Translations under genes and position numbers: made by a program
Source of the DNA: CAIYTF01 sp963664845
GTDB lineage: Bacteria > Bacteroidota > Ignavibacteria > Ignavibacteriales > Ignavibacteriaceae
Direction of reading: 5' to 3'
Length of the DNA: 64,000 nucleotides
Assembly (NCBI GenBank): GCA_963664845.1
Contig: OY761615.1
Coordinates: 2,232,001-2,296,000, forward strand
Notes under the pieces: model-generated
Database searches by the model: none
Told to the model about the DNA's origin: nothing
Seen by the model: the letters and a program-made list of their open reading frames with translations, nothing else
Part shown: piece after piece, positions 9,639-18,691 of the stretch
Position numbering within the stretch: the stretch's first letter is position 1
Layout of the letters: the number at the start of each line of letters is the position of its first letter

Positions 9639-11165
9639 TTATAACCCATAACGGTAACGAACTTGAACCAAAGCGCCACCGCTGGTTTCCCATTCATGTT
9701 GGCGGCGTGCGAATGGTGGAGTCACGAATGTAACGGCGACGCGAAAAACATGCCCGCCCTCCAATTCGAGTACTTTTAACCAGCCGCTTACTTTAAGCTG
9801 GCTATCAAACAGCCGGAGAGTTCCGTAGTAAATATTATCCTTACCGTCAGGAGCGAAGTTAAAATGCACTGCTAAAACCGGGAAGATATTATCGAGTACC
9901 GATTTTTTAATGGACGGTTTCTTATCAGTTGGCTTAGTATATTCCGCACTGTAAACATCATAGTAGCCTGCGCCAATATCCATGCGGAAGCGGCTCATGT
10001 TAGCTTCACTGGTATTCCAATAGAACGACATGGTACCTTCTGCAGACGTGTTATTGTAATAGGTAAATGTTTTACCTTTAATAGTTTGCTTCAACGGTGA
10101 ATTTGCCAAATCGGGCACTGACCCAGCCATTGCATAAAAATTAATGAATGGCAAACCGAATATTCGGGTCAGGTGTAAATCAATTCCAGCACCATTTCCA
10201 AGGTGCAGGCGGGGTTTGGTTGCGCCCATAAATGGTAAGCTTGTCGGCAACTGATGCATATCCACCGCAACCCTTGCCAAAATTGTTGCATCAATAATAA
10301 ATGCTTTGTTAATATCGGCGCCTTTGTCCGCTATGCTAACTAATGTTCTAAAGCCACCGGTAATGGTTCCGCCCTGATAGGGCAAGAGATTAAGCATTTT
10401 TTCATCAACACCGAGTTCCAGGCTGGCCCCACCCAACGAAAAATCCATCGACGGATGAGAAAAGCTTAGTCCGGTAAATCCAGCGTCCATTCTGAAATCA
10501 ACTGCACTGGAATCGAGCGAAGGTCCGCTTTTTCTAAGACCTTTCTTCTCAATGACCTTTGCCTTGGGATAATAATGCAGGCTATTGGATCTCATGAAGT
10601 TAAGGAAATCCATGTTATCGCGTGCAGCAATTCCAAGTGAAGTTTTGATATCTGTATCAGGAGTGATTCTCAGCAACGAGGGGGGCTGCTGATCTGGATT
10701 TTCCAAAATATACCTCCTCACCTCGTTAAAGAGAGTGGTGTATACTTCGGGGCGAACCTTCTGAATATACCAAAGATCCTTATAAGTAAGCAGTTTTGTG
10801 GTATCAATTTGAGGGCCACCGGTTTCGCCGAAAAGCCGTTCTCCGCCACTTGACCGGTCAACGATCTGATCAACATATAAAATCTGAAGGGAGTCCACTC
10901 CGACTGCATCTTTCAGAAATATAATATTGTAGGTGTAGTTGTCTTTCGAGACAAAAGAAACAGCTTCCCTCAAATTAGTTCTCGGGATATTCTGCATCGC
11001 CGCGGTGATTTTATTATTCGGGAAAGGGATATAGTTGATATTCAAATATTTCTTGTCTTTCCTGAGTTTCAAGTCAACCTGATCGAGTAATTCGTCAAGG
11101 TTTTGACCAAGGATTGGAATTAATAATCCATATAAGACTACAAAACCAAGTAATTTATTTAACAT
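9639..11165 (-). CDS. outer-membrane beta-barrel protein, module gene B1 (unknown family)
   Basis: The product has 508 residues with a signal peptide (MLNKLLGFVVLYGLLIPILGQ). An N-terminal domain of ~210 residues includes NMDFLNFMRSNSLHYYP, followed by strands ending VQVRYRYGL. AGGAG lies four bases before the ATG. It is the paralogue of B2 over the whole length and differs only by one residue in length. The gene follows the secreted protein at 11211 after 45 bp. It is predicted to sit in the outer membrane with its first domain in the periplasm; no catalytic motif is visible, so a structural or export role is more likely than an enzyme. Confidence 0.75.
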   Translation of the reverse strand: MLNKLLGFVVLYGLLIPILGQNLDELLDQVDLKLRKDKKYLNINYIPFPNNKITAAMQNIPRTNLREAVSFVSKDNYTYNIIFLKDAVGVDSLQILYVDQIVDRSSGGERLFGETGGPQIDTTKLLTYKDLWYIQKVRPEVYTTLFNEVRRYILENPDQQPPSLLRITPDTDIKTSLGIAARDNMDFLNFMRSNSLHYYPKAKVIEKKGLRKSGPSLDSSAVDFRMDAGFTGLSFSHPSMDFSLGGASLELGVDEKMLNLLPYQGGTITGGFRTLVSIADKGADINKAFIIDATILARVAVDMHQLPTSLPFMGATKPRLHLGNGAGIDLHLTRIFGLPFINFYAMAGSVPDLANSPLKQTIKGKTFTYYNNTSAEGTMSFYWNTSEANMSRFRMDIGAGYYDVYSAEYTKPTDKKPSIKKSVLDNIFPVLAVHFNFAPDGKDNIYYGTLRLFDSQLKVSGWLKVLELEGGHVFRVAVTFVTPPFARRQHEWETSGGALVQVRYRYGL

Positions 11166-11210
11166 GGCGCTCCTGATAATACCAATTGTTTAACTTGTAA
11201 AATGTAACGG

Positions 11211-12272
11211 TTATTTAATTACAACCGCGTAATAATCTTTTTTGACTGGTTCTCCAAACTGTGTTCTGAAACTGATAGTGACCTTGATTTTTTGTTCGTC
11301 ACCGGTTTTCATCTGATCGAGAAAATCCGGATTGACGGCAATATCAACTACACGAAAAGATCCATTTTTTCTGGAAGATGCACTGGTAACAAAATTTTCG
11401 GGATCAGAGGTAACACGCAATCCGTTGACTTCAGGACAAGTAACCGCAAACCCATTGGGGGTATAACCAATATAGACAAACATAAAAGCTTTTGAAGTTG
11501 CATTATACACACTGATAAGCCACTGATCGTCTTCTTTTTTCTGCCATTGGTTAAATTCTTCCAGACTTGGTTTTTCAAGACTGAATTCCCAAGTAGAATT
11601 TTCAACTTTTTTGCTTGTCGGGTCGATATAGGTAAACTCGTTGCCTTCATACATTCCGCGCACTTTGATCTTTTTGCCAACACTATTGGGACTTTTTAAA
11701 ACTGAGTCAAGCTTAACGATGGGACCCTTTCCCTGCATTAATACTGCACCGCCGGATTCACTGATCTCATAGGAATAAAGATTAAGATCAGAAAACTCTG
11801 AAGTGGCAAAACTGAAAGCTTCCTTTTCGCCAGGATAATATGCTGCGCGCAGATTAACTGGGGCAGCCAGAGTAGGGTTGGAAACGTTGATGAGGTAATA
11901 CACATCCTGTTTCAGCGGACCAGTTTCTCCGACCACATCAATACTCACTTTGATATAATAGACACCTGGTTTTTCAATATAGTCAGTGAGGAAAAACCAA
12001 GCGGTTATTCCTCTCCCGGAAACTTTAGCAAAGTCTTCCTTCCTGGGTTTTTGTGTGCTTGATCTGACGGCACGAATTTTATTTAAGTTAGCGTCGAGAA
12101 GTTCGGCTGAGTAATTAAGCTTTAAACAATTGCCAAGCACCAAAGCACCTACAGAAGGCGCATTGAATTTTTGTAACACCGTAGCATTGATTGTATCCTG
12201 AATTTTTACTTTCTGCGCTTGCACAGAGGCGAAAGCCAGAACACAAAAAGTTACAATTAAGAATTTTTTCAT
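11211..12272 (-). CDS. secreted beta-rich periplasmic protein, possible separated C-terminal part of a GldM-like shaft
   Basis: The start at 12272 gives a 353-residue protein with a signal peptide (MKKFLIVTFCVLAFASVQAQ); an in-frame extension to 12344 would run into the terminator hairpin and lacks a ribosome binding site. The mature part is almost all predicted beta strand, compatible with several Ig-like domains, and has no recognised catalytic motif. It follows the short GldM-like gene. Classical GldM is one chain of about 500 residues with a membrane helix and four periplasmic domains; here the membrane protein is only 210 residues and this protein could supply the outer domains. It also occupies the position GldN has in gldKLMN operons. 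Both readings are inference. Confidence 0.65.
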   Translation of the reverse strand: MKKFLIVTFCVLAFASVQAQKVKIQDTINATVLQKFNAPSVGALVLGNCLKLNYSAELLDANLNKIRAVRSSTQKPRKEDFAKVSGRGITAWFFLTDYIEKPGVYYIKVSIDVVGETGPLKQDVYYLINVSNPTLAAPVNLRAAYYPGEKEAFSFATSEFSDLNLYSYEISESGGAVLMQGKGPIVKLDSVLKSPNSVGKKIKVRGMYEGNEFTYIDPTSKKVENSTWEFSLEKPSLEEFNQWQKKEDDQWLISVYNATSKAFMFVYIGYTPNGFAVTCPEVNGLRVTSDPENFVTSASSRKNGSFRVVDIAVNPDFLDQMKTGDEQKIKVTISFRTQFGEPVKKDYYAVVIK

Positions 12273-12308
12273 AGAATATAACCTACTCTTTAAAAAATGA
12301 TAAAGGCA

Positions 12309-12350
12309 ATAAAAGAAACCCGGAGGGGCAATTGATGCGCCCATCCGGGT
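12309..12350 (-). terminator. intrinsic terminator after the GldM-like gene
   Basis: ACCCGGA (12318-12324) pairs with TCCGGGT (12344-12350), and GGGC (12326-12329) with GCCC (12339-12342). On the minus strand the stem is followed by the T-rich run TTTCTTTTATT. It begins nine bases after the stop at 12359. Confidence 0.8.
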
Positions 12351-12358
12351 GAAAATTG

Positions 12359-12991
12359 TTACAGTACTAACTGCGCTCCGGCTTTTTTAACCCCGCCTTG
12401 CTTTTTAGCACTGATGGAAAAAGTCATTTCATTGCTGTCAACGGGTTTGTCAAGCTTTTCGTCGCCACCGATTTTCTCTTTTAATAACGCCAATAATGAC
12501 GGCGTGAGATAATCCGGCAAAATGCGCTTGGCATGGGCCTGCACAATGAATTTATAATCGCCTTCCGCGGTAATTGTTCCCATAAATTTCGCAGTGCTGT
12601 TATCTTTCTCAATATGGAATCTTCCACCTGCGGCAGCATCGCTGGTAATACCTCCAGAAGGAAATCCTTCCAGGCCCTTCGATCCCGGGGCTAATTTAAC
12701 GGTATAGAGTACACCTTTTTTTTCAGCATCTGAAACCAGCCCGCTTGTTTCAAACACCACGGTTGCCTCATGCTTGTCATCTGCACCGAGATTATAATCG
12801 GTTTGTCTTGGTGTGACATTCAAACTGAAAGGGACCAGATAGGAAGTCGCAATGCTTCCAATCAGTTTTTCCTGAATCAGCTTTTCATTATCTTGAAGCT
12901 CATCCCGTTCTGTTATAACCACTAACAACTCCGTTATCAGCACTATATACAGAACAAAGTAGAGCATCTTTCCGGCGCCACCTTTGGCCAT
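12359..12991 (-). CDS. GldM/PorM-like short motor shaft protein
   Basis: The 210-residue protein starts MAKGGAGKM and has one membrane helix at about residues 9-26 that carries a buried glutamate, E21. A 180-residue periplasmic part follows, starting with a charged helix (ERDELQDNEKLIQEKL). This layout, together with the preceding two-helix gene, matches the GldL-GldM proton motor that drives type IX secretion. Known GldM proteins begin similarly (short MAG/GK leader, single helix, charged helix) but are about 500 residues and carry an arginine rather than a glutamate in the helix. AAGGAG precedes the ATG and the gene follows the GldL-like gene by 41 bp. The family call rests on architecture, not on a database match. 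Confidence 0.55.
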   Translation of the reverse strand: MAKGGAGKMLYFVLYIVLITELLVVITERDELQDNEKLIQEKLIGSIATSYLVPFSLNVTPRQTDYNLGADDKHEATVVFETSGLVSDAEKKGVLYTVKLAPGSKGLEGFPSGGITSDAAAGGRFHIEKDNSTAKFMGTITAEGDYKFIVQAHAKRILPDYLTPSLLALLKEKIGGDEKLDKPVDSNEMTFSISAKKQGGVKKAGAQLVL

Positions 12992-13032
12992 GTTTTTCTC
13001 CTTTTCTAAGTTGTCTGAGTATATGGTGCTGT

Positions 13033-13548
13033 TTATTTAAAGAGTTGTCTCAAATCCGTCAATGATTTCAAAAAGTCGGATTTTGCCTGGGCCAGTTTTC
13101 GGTTGACCGCATTAATCTGTTCAACATATTCATTGAAGGTTTCAATATCTTCTTTTGCAAGACTTTTAATTTCAATCATTGCATTCTTGATACGTTGAAT
13201 TTCATCTGAAGGCAAATCACCCTTATGGACGGGTTCTTCGAAAAGTGAATCTTCCGGAGTAAACATTGTAACAACCGCCATGATCATTAGCAATGAGAAT
13301 TCCAGCAACAAGGCACCCATTACCCAGTTTGGACTCAGTTTTTTGCCTTCCAACATAATTGCAGGTACAATTTTCAGATTACCCGCAACTTCACCCAAAC
13401 CACGCAGACCAACAATGATAATGAGAAAAGCCGCACCCATATAAACAAGTCCCTGGACATTGTTTGAATATTGGGGGATGAATTTGTACACCATGAATTT
13501 CCCAAAAGAAGTTTTTGGTCCACTCTGTGAGGATTTTTTCGATGACAC
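13033..13548 (-). CDS. GldL/PorL-like motor stator protein
   Basis: This 171-residue protein starts at GTG 13548 with AAGGAG before it. It has two membrane helices (about 32-48 and 73-96). R49 and E53 flank the first, and E83 is buried in the second (GALLLEFSLLMIM). A long, highly charged cytoplasmic helix makes up the C-terminal third (residues 112-171). GldL/PorL has the same plan: a short N-terminus, two helices with membrane carboxylates used for proton flow, and a cytoplasmic coil. Five GldL surround two GldM in known structures. It heads the seven-gene block. A TolQ/ExbB-type stator was considered, but that has three helices. Confidence 0.6.
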   Translation of the reverse strand: MSSKKSSQSGPKTSFGKFMVYKFIPQYSNNVQGLVYMGAAFLIIIVGLRGLGEVAGNLKIVPAIMLEGKKLSPNWVMGALLLEFSLLMIMAVVTMFTPEDSLFEEPVHKGDLPSDEIQRIKNAMIEIKSLAKEDIETFNEYVEQINAVNRKLAQAKSDFLKSLTDLRQLFK

Positions 13549-13972
13549 TGTACGCTCCTTCCTTTTATGATATATAAGTATATAGTAACTAAGAAACTTT
13601 ATTAAGAGCCTATTGTTGCTTTTGAAGGAAATGACTTATAACTAAAAATACAAATTCTTTATAAAAAAGAACATACAAATTTAGGATATTTTCCCTTTTA
13701 GCGGATTAAATAATAAATATTCTGACACACAAACACTTATGGAACAGCACTCTAAGCCCAAACACTTAAAGAAGCGAAATTACTAATTGTCCTTCTAAAA
13801 GCAAAGTAGTCATGTTGTTAATATGCTACTCTTTATAAAGAAGAAATTTAATCTATTTATGGATAAAAAAAAGCAAAAAAACCGGTCCGAAACTGTTTTT
13901 TTTTTTTGATGTGATATGCTACACAAATCCCATCTAACCTTTTTTCAGCCCTCTGCGGCCAGATGGTCGGAT
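13549..13972. promoter_or_regulatory. AT-rich intergenic region, promoter of the GldL-like operon
   Basis: These 424 bp contain no supportable gene. On the minus strand TAAATTTG (13683-13676) matches the Bacteroidota -7 consensus TAnnTTTG and could start the operon, although no good upstream box was found. Around 13875-13910 an A-run, an imperfect hairpin (core ACCGGT to ACTGT) and a T-run could terminate the FAD gene; this hairpin is weak. Confidence 0.35.
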
Positions 13973-15532
13973 TTATTTAGCAGAAAGATAGAGGGAGGCA
14001 GACTCTGCGCACAGTTCGCCGTCAATTGCAGCAGATACAATGCCGCCCGCATAGCCAGCCCCTTCTCCGGATGGGAAAAGCCCGGATAATTGAATATGCA
14101 TGCGGGTTTGCTTGTCCCTGACTATTCTAACGGGTGAACTGGTGCGGGTTTCAGGGGCGAGCAGCAGAGCGTTTTCTCCTGCATAACCCTTCATTTTCTT
14201 TTCAGCTTGCTTGAGTGCTTCCCTCAACGCTCCCGAAATGCTCTTTGGGAACAGCTCATTAAGGTCAACAGAACACAATCCGGGGATATAGGAGCTCTTC
14301 GGAAGGTTAGCGGACTCACGGTTAGCAATAAAGTCAATAGCGCGCTGTGCCGGAGCTCTTTGGGAGGAGGAAAACCGGAATGCGGCCTCCTCAATCATTT
14401 TCTGGTACCTGACACCTGCAAGTGGGTCTCCACCAGCATTATTTCCCCAATCTGTTTCATCAACTGTTACCACAAATCCTGAGTTGGCGAAAGGGGAGTT
14501 CCGTCTGGAGACCGACATCCCATTCAGAACAATCTCTTCGGGTTCGGTTGCCGCGGGCACAACAATTCCACCCGGGCACATACAAAAGGAAAAGACACCT
14601 CTTCCATCAACCTGACAAGCGACATTATATGCCGCCGGCGGTAAAAGCTTAATAGCACTTTTTGTATGATATTGCACTTCATTGATCATTTGTTGTGGAT
14701 GTTCGATACGCACACCCACAGCAAAGGGCTTGGGTTCAAGGTGAATGTTTTTCTTTTTAAGAAGCTCAAAAACATCCCGGGCCGAGTGACCAACGGCAAG
14801 AATAAGCCCGTCGACAGGAATTTCCCTTTCGTCATTCACAGTAATGGTTCTCAGGCTGTTGTCAACATACTGAATATCGGTAAGCTTTGCTTCAAAATAA
14901 ACCTCCCCCCCACATCGGATGATGGTTTCCCGAATTGCCTGTACTATTTTAGGCAGTCGGTTAGAACCGATATGCGGATGAGCGTCAATCAGAATGTCCG
15001 GATCGGCACCATGATAATGCAGAACCCGTAAAATTTTCTTTATGTCACCACGCTTATTTGAACGCGTATAAAGTTTACCATCGCTAAAAGTTCCCGCGCC
15101 TCCTTCGCCAAAGCAATAGTTTGAATTTTCATTTACAAGATGCTCTTGCATTAAAGCCCTGATGTCCCGGCGACGTTCACGTACGTTCTTTCCCCGTTCA
15201 AAAACCACCGGCTTTATCCCCAACTCAATGAGCCTGAGTGCAGCAAACATACCCGCAGGACCAAAACCTGCAATGTGAATTTTCTTTGCATGGTCTGGCA
15301 ATGGAGAATAGCAAAGCGGAAGGTAACCGTCAACGGGATCCTCGCCAATATAAACTTCGGCAGATATCTGATACACTGGCTGAGGCGGTCGGGCGTCGAG
15401 TGAGCGGCGCACTACAACAACAGCAGAAATTTCCGGTTCGGTAATGCCCAACTGCTTTGCAGCTAACATTTTCACTTTGCTTTTATCAGCCATATCCTGC
15501 GGCCGAACGGTCAGTTCAACTGATTTTTTCAT
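13973..15532 (-). CDS. FAD-dependent dehydrogenase of the COG2509 family
   Basis: The 519-residue protein has a short N-terminal alpha/beta domain (1-80), then the dinucleotide-binding motif IHIAGFGPAGMFAALR (G89, G91, G94) that binds FAD. The family-specific stretch CFGEGGAGTFSDGKLYTR follows, with a second substrate region and the closing FPSGEGAGYAGGIVSAAIDG, where the flavin is gripped again. Length and order match uncharacterised FAD-dependent dehydrogenases of COG2509, whose substrates are unknown. It is predicted to be cytoplasmic. AGAGGA precedes the ATG. It lies 86 bp downstream of the sensor kinase on the same strand, so they might share a transcript, but nothing links their roles. 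Confidence 0.88.
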   Translation of the reverse strand: MKKSVELTVRPQDMADKSKVKMLAAKQLGITEPEISAVVVVRRSLDARPPQPVYQISAEVYIGEDPVDGYLPLCYSPLPDHAKKIHIAGFGPAGMFAALRLIELGIKPVVFERGKNVRERRRDIRALMQEHLVNENSNYCFGEGGAGTFSDGKLYTRSNKRGDIKKILRVLHYHGADPDILIDAHPHIGSNRLPKIVQAIRETIIRCGGEVYFEAKLTDIQYVDNSLRTITVNDEREIPVDGLILAVGHSARDVFELLKKKNIHLEPKPFAVGVRIEHPQQMINEVQYHTKSAIKLLPPAAYNVACQVDGRGVFSFCMCPGGIVVPAATEPEEIVLNGMSVSRRNSPFANSGFVVTVDETDWGNNAGGDPLAGVRYQKMIEEAAFRFSSSQRAPAQRAIDFIANRESANLPKSSYIPGLCSVDLNELFPKSISGALREALKQAEKKMKGYAGENALLLAPETRTSSPVRIVRDKQTRMHIQLSGLFPSGEGAGYAGGIVSAAIDGELCAESASLYLSAK

Positions 15533-15618
15533 TTGTTACGTCCTCTGTTTTGAGGAAAATTAGTTTTCATTTATGTTGTTCGCCATCCCGAAATCAGACG
15601 GTGGGCGGGAAGTGTTTG

Positions 15619-18312
15619 TCATTCAGAATAGGTTTCGTATTTCGGTTCTTCGTCGCCACGTTTCTTTCTTATGATCGAAGCAATAGTTTTTATTAAATAT
15701 CGGCGGTCGATGGGTTTGGACATAAAACCGGCAAACCCCGCAGCCAATATTTTTTCGCGATCGTTTTTCAAAGCAAATGCAGTTTCCGCGATAAACGGAA
15801 CCAACTCATAACCTTCATAGGTTTTAATGATGTGCTGCGACAGGGTTATGCCATTCCATGGTGGAGGCAAACCAATATCAATAAGAACCAGATCAAAAAT
15901 AATTCCCTGCTCGTGATTTGATCCAATGATGCTTAGCGCATCCTTCCCATTCGCAGCAATATCAAGTTTTGCCACATTCCGCAACGTAATCTCAAGCATT
16001 TTACTGCTCCCGGGATCATCCTCAATTATAAGAATATAGGGATGAAGTTCATTCAAATATATAACATCAGGTGAAATAGTATAATAGACATTCGAACCGG
16101 CCGCGGCAGCTTCTGTGCTTTCTTTATCCATAGGCAGTTGTATATAAATTGTGGTGCCCTTCAATACTGACGACTGCACTTCAACTTTACCGTTCATGGC
16201 CTGCATAATACGTTTTACTACCGCAAACGTTGCGTTGGTCTCCCGCAACCGTTCATCCTGTAAGCCGAGTATATCTGCAACCGGATCGAATAAACCTGAC
16301 AATAATTCGTCTGGAATTGATGGCCTGTTATCTTTTATTCTTACAAACACATTATGCTTTATTGCATCGTAACCACAATCCACTATAATAGACCCGGAAT
16401 TGGAACAGAGCACACAATTTGCCAGAATTTTATCAAGTGCATCAAACAGGTACCGCTTATCCGCAATGGCATAGGTTTCTGTTTTGGAAACGAGAGTAAG
16501 CCGGAGGTTCTGCGTCAATGCGGCTTCCCTGTTTTTTTCTATGGCGTCAGCGGCCAAAGCAGAAACGTCAACAGACTCATGACGTACTCCAATCTGCCCT
16601 GGCGTCTGTTCCGCGATAGCGGCCGTTTGCTCCATGAGTTTTAACAGTTTTTGCCCATTTGTAAGAATAAGATCGGCATAAGTGACCATGCTTTGCTCAG
16701 GGAATTCCGTGACCTGTTCTTTCATGATATCCGCAAAACCCATAATCGCATTCAGGTAAGTTCTCAAATCATGTTCATTTCCCCGCTTTGGGTTATCAGA
16801 ATTGAACTCATTTTGCGGTTGGGTTGGAAGAAATTCCTCCATTACCTTTTTTTCAGTGTTATCTCTAACGGTTCCGATGATAGTCATTTTTGAAGAGTAT
16901 TGCATCAGTGTCAGGAAAACTTGCGCATAACAGCGGTTAATCCCATTTTTATGCTTAAACCGGAGTTCAAGTTCCTGCTTCACTTCTTCATAATTAATGA
17001 TCTGGTGATAACCATTCTCGAAAGTCTCCACATCCGAGTACTCAATCAGGCTTTGAAATGGGCTCGCAGTAAGTTCCTCAGCATCAACATAACCCAGCAT
17101 TTTGCAAAATATTTCGTTGGCATAAATAACGGCCCCATCTTGAAGGATAAATATCCCTTCAGGAATCTGTTCCACGATGGAGCGATAATCACCAAAAACC
17201 GTACTTGTGGCGTTAGTATCAGTTACGGGTTCAAAAGACAGGATAACTCCAGTCACCTGATCACCCATAGACCGCTGGAGATAGGCTCGAAGAGTGATTT
17301 CCTGTTTTTGGTTATTTTCATCACGAACAAAAACCAACCCGCTCCACGTTCCCTCTTCATAAAGCGTTTTTTTCATTTCAAGAATTGAGGTATCGGTAAA
17401 TTTAACAGGAATGACTTCATCGAAGGTATGGCCGGTAAGTTCTTTCCCGGTAAACCGGAAGAGCTTTTTAACGGCTTGACTTGCATATAAAATCTGATCG
17501 TCAAGATCAAGAAGGAGAATGCCATCCGGCAGCACATCAAGAATTTTGTTACGAGAGAAAAGGGCCTCCTCTGTCAGCTTAAAGTGAGTCAGGTCCTGAA
17601 AGCTGATAACTTTCATCCCGTTGTTGAGAGTGATTGCCTTCACAGAGTAATATGCTTTCTTGTCGTCCTTTCCATTCCACAATTCGGTCTCCACGAAGGG
17701 ATTCATGGCTATTTCAAACTGCAGCTCAATAAGCTTTTTTTTATCAAAAAAAAGAGAAAGAATATCTTCAAAATGGTGCCCGGTGAGCTCTTCATCCACT
17801 CCCGGGGCCTGTACAAATTCTCTTTTTTCATATTTGAGAACGATGTTGTCGGTTGAGATCAGGAAAGTATAATCGGAAAACACCGCAAAACCAACAAAGA
17901 ACTCAATATCTTTGGAGTCTTGCACCTTCGCTGGTTGCAAGGTCCCCTTTTGCTCCAATTTTCGCATTATTGAGTCAATAATCTCAATGGTATCCCCAAA
18001 ACGGTTTTGCATATCTTCCCGGACATGCTTCCTGATAGTTCGGATTTTCCGGGATTCATCAAAAAACAGTATATAGGGAAGTTCTGAACTTCGTTTTTTT
18101 GCAATAGCCAGCGTTGTCAGGCTTTCATAGCTAGACAGGTTTTCATTTACCACAATAATATGCGGATCGAAATCATCCAGTGCCAAGATCAGATCGTTGA
18201 CGTGGTCTACTTTCTGAACCTCAAGGGCGGTGGAAAAAGTATTATTTTCCAGTATTAATGAAAACAGTTCGTCATCTTCATCAAAAACCAGAATTTTTAT
18301 TTTATCATTCAT
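15619..18312 (-). CDS. hybrid sensor kinase: pseudo-receiver, PAS domains, degenerate HATPase, receiver
   Basis: The order in this 897-residue soluble protein is a receiver-like domain at 1-120 whose phospho-acceptor position is asparagine (IIVVNENL, N56), and three PAS-type regions (about 140-245, 250-365, 370-490). A dimerisation helix with H514 (EHDLRTYLNAIMGFADIM) follows, then a GHKL ATPase region (605-730) and a C-terminal receiver (758-880) with IIEDD, acceptor D812 (LIDIGLPP) and SKPI lysine. The ATPase motifs are poor: the G1 box reads DNRPSIP instead of DxGxGI, and the G2 glycines are replaced (ETNATFAVVKRIM). Autophosphorylation may therefore be weak or lost while the last receiver looks intact. 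No membrane segment is present, so it senses inside the cell. The regulated genes are unknown. Confidence 0.9.
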   Translation of the reverse strand: MNDKIKILVFDEDDELFSLILENNTFSTALEVQKVDHVNDLILALDDFDPHIIVVNENLSSYESLTTLAIAKKRSSELPYILFFDESRKIRTIRKHVREDMQNRFGDTIEIIDSIMRKLEQKGTLQPAKVQDSKDIEFFVGFAVFSDYTFLISTDNIVLKYEKREFVQAPGVDEELTGHHFEDILSLFFDKKKLIELQFEIAMNPFVETELWNGKDDKKAYYSVKAITLNNGMKVISFQDLTHFKLTEEALFSRNKILDVLPDGILLLDLDDQILYASQAVKKLFRFTGKELTGHTFDEVIPVKFTDTSILEMKKTLYEEGTWSGLVFVRDENNQKQEITLRAYLQRSMGDQVTGVILSFEPVTDTNATSTVFGDYRSIVEQIPEGIFILQDGAVIYANEIFCKMLGYVDAEELTASPFQSLIEYSDVETFENGYHQIINYEEVKQELELRFKHKNGINRCYAQVFLTLMQYSSKMTIIGTVRDNTEKKVMEEFLPTQPQNEFNSDNPKRGNEHDLRTYLNAIMGFADIMKEQVTEFPEQSMVTYADLILTNGQKLLKLMEQTAAIAEQTPGQIGVRHESVDVSALAADAIEKNREAALTQNLRLTLVSKTETYAIADKRYLFDALDKILANCVLCSNSGSIIVDCGYDAIKHNVFVRIKDNRPSIPDELLSGLFDPVADILGLQDERLRETNATFAVVKRIMQAMNGKVEVQSSVLKGTTIYIQLPMDKESTEAAAAGSNVYYTISPDVIYLNELHPYILIIEDDPGSSKMLEITLRNVAKLDIAANGKDALSIIGSNHEQGIIFDLVLIDIGLPPPWNGITLSQHIIKTYEGYELVPFIAETAFALKNDREKILAAGFAGFMSKPIDRRYLIKTIASIIRKKRGDEEPKYETYSE

Positions 18313-18349
18313 ACTCTATATACAAAATTGCCGGCGTCTAACCGGTTTC

Positions 18350-18691
18350 TCAATAGTGAATTTGTTCTTCAGAAGAATCCTTTGCAGAGGGTTCCCAGTC
18401 CAAGCCACCACACGGCAAATATGATGCCGAGGGATGCACATCATGTTTAAGGCACAGAACCGCTGATTCATCAAACCACCTGCAAGAAGTGCACAGGCTT
18501 TCTTCCAGGACAGTTTTATTCTTTTCCAAGTAAAGCCTATAGTGAACTGTTGCCGGATGAATAATTCCGGCATACAAAAGTGCAATTGATGCAAACCACC
18601 ATGTCCCATACTCCAGATATGGTCGAGAAACCCAAAGCAGCGGTATTATCACCGCTGTCCGGATAATTGCCCAAAAAATAATCTCTCCCAT
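18350..18691 (-). CDS. small two-helix membrane protein with a Cys4 cluster
   Basis: The protein has 113 residues. Two short hydrophobic segments (about 3-20 and 31-46) are followed by a soluble tail with CTSC at 67-70, C80 and C94, in the arrangement CxxC-x9-C-x13-C, plus H83 and H86 and a closing LDWEP. This arrangement suggests a bound zinc ion or an iron-sulfur centre; I do not know a named family. AAGGAAG is nine bases before the ATG at 18691. It ends 38 bp before the start of the sensor kinase and may be cotranscribed with it. An overlapping frame (18316-18609) in the same direction lacks these features. Confidence 0.65.
   Translation of the reverse strand: MGEIIFWAIIRTAVIIPLLWVSRPYLEYGTWWFASIALLYAGIIHPATVHYRLYLEKNKTVLEESLCTSCRWFDESAVLCLKHDVHPSASYLPCGGLDWEPSAKDSSEEQIHY

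Noticed and set aside
18316..18609. 97-codon minus-strand frame overlapping the Cys4 gene
   Set aside because: The other frame has two helices, the ordered cysteines and a ribosome binding site; this one has none.
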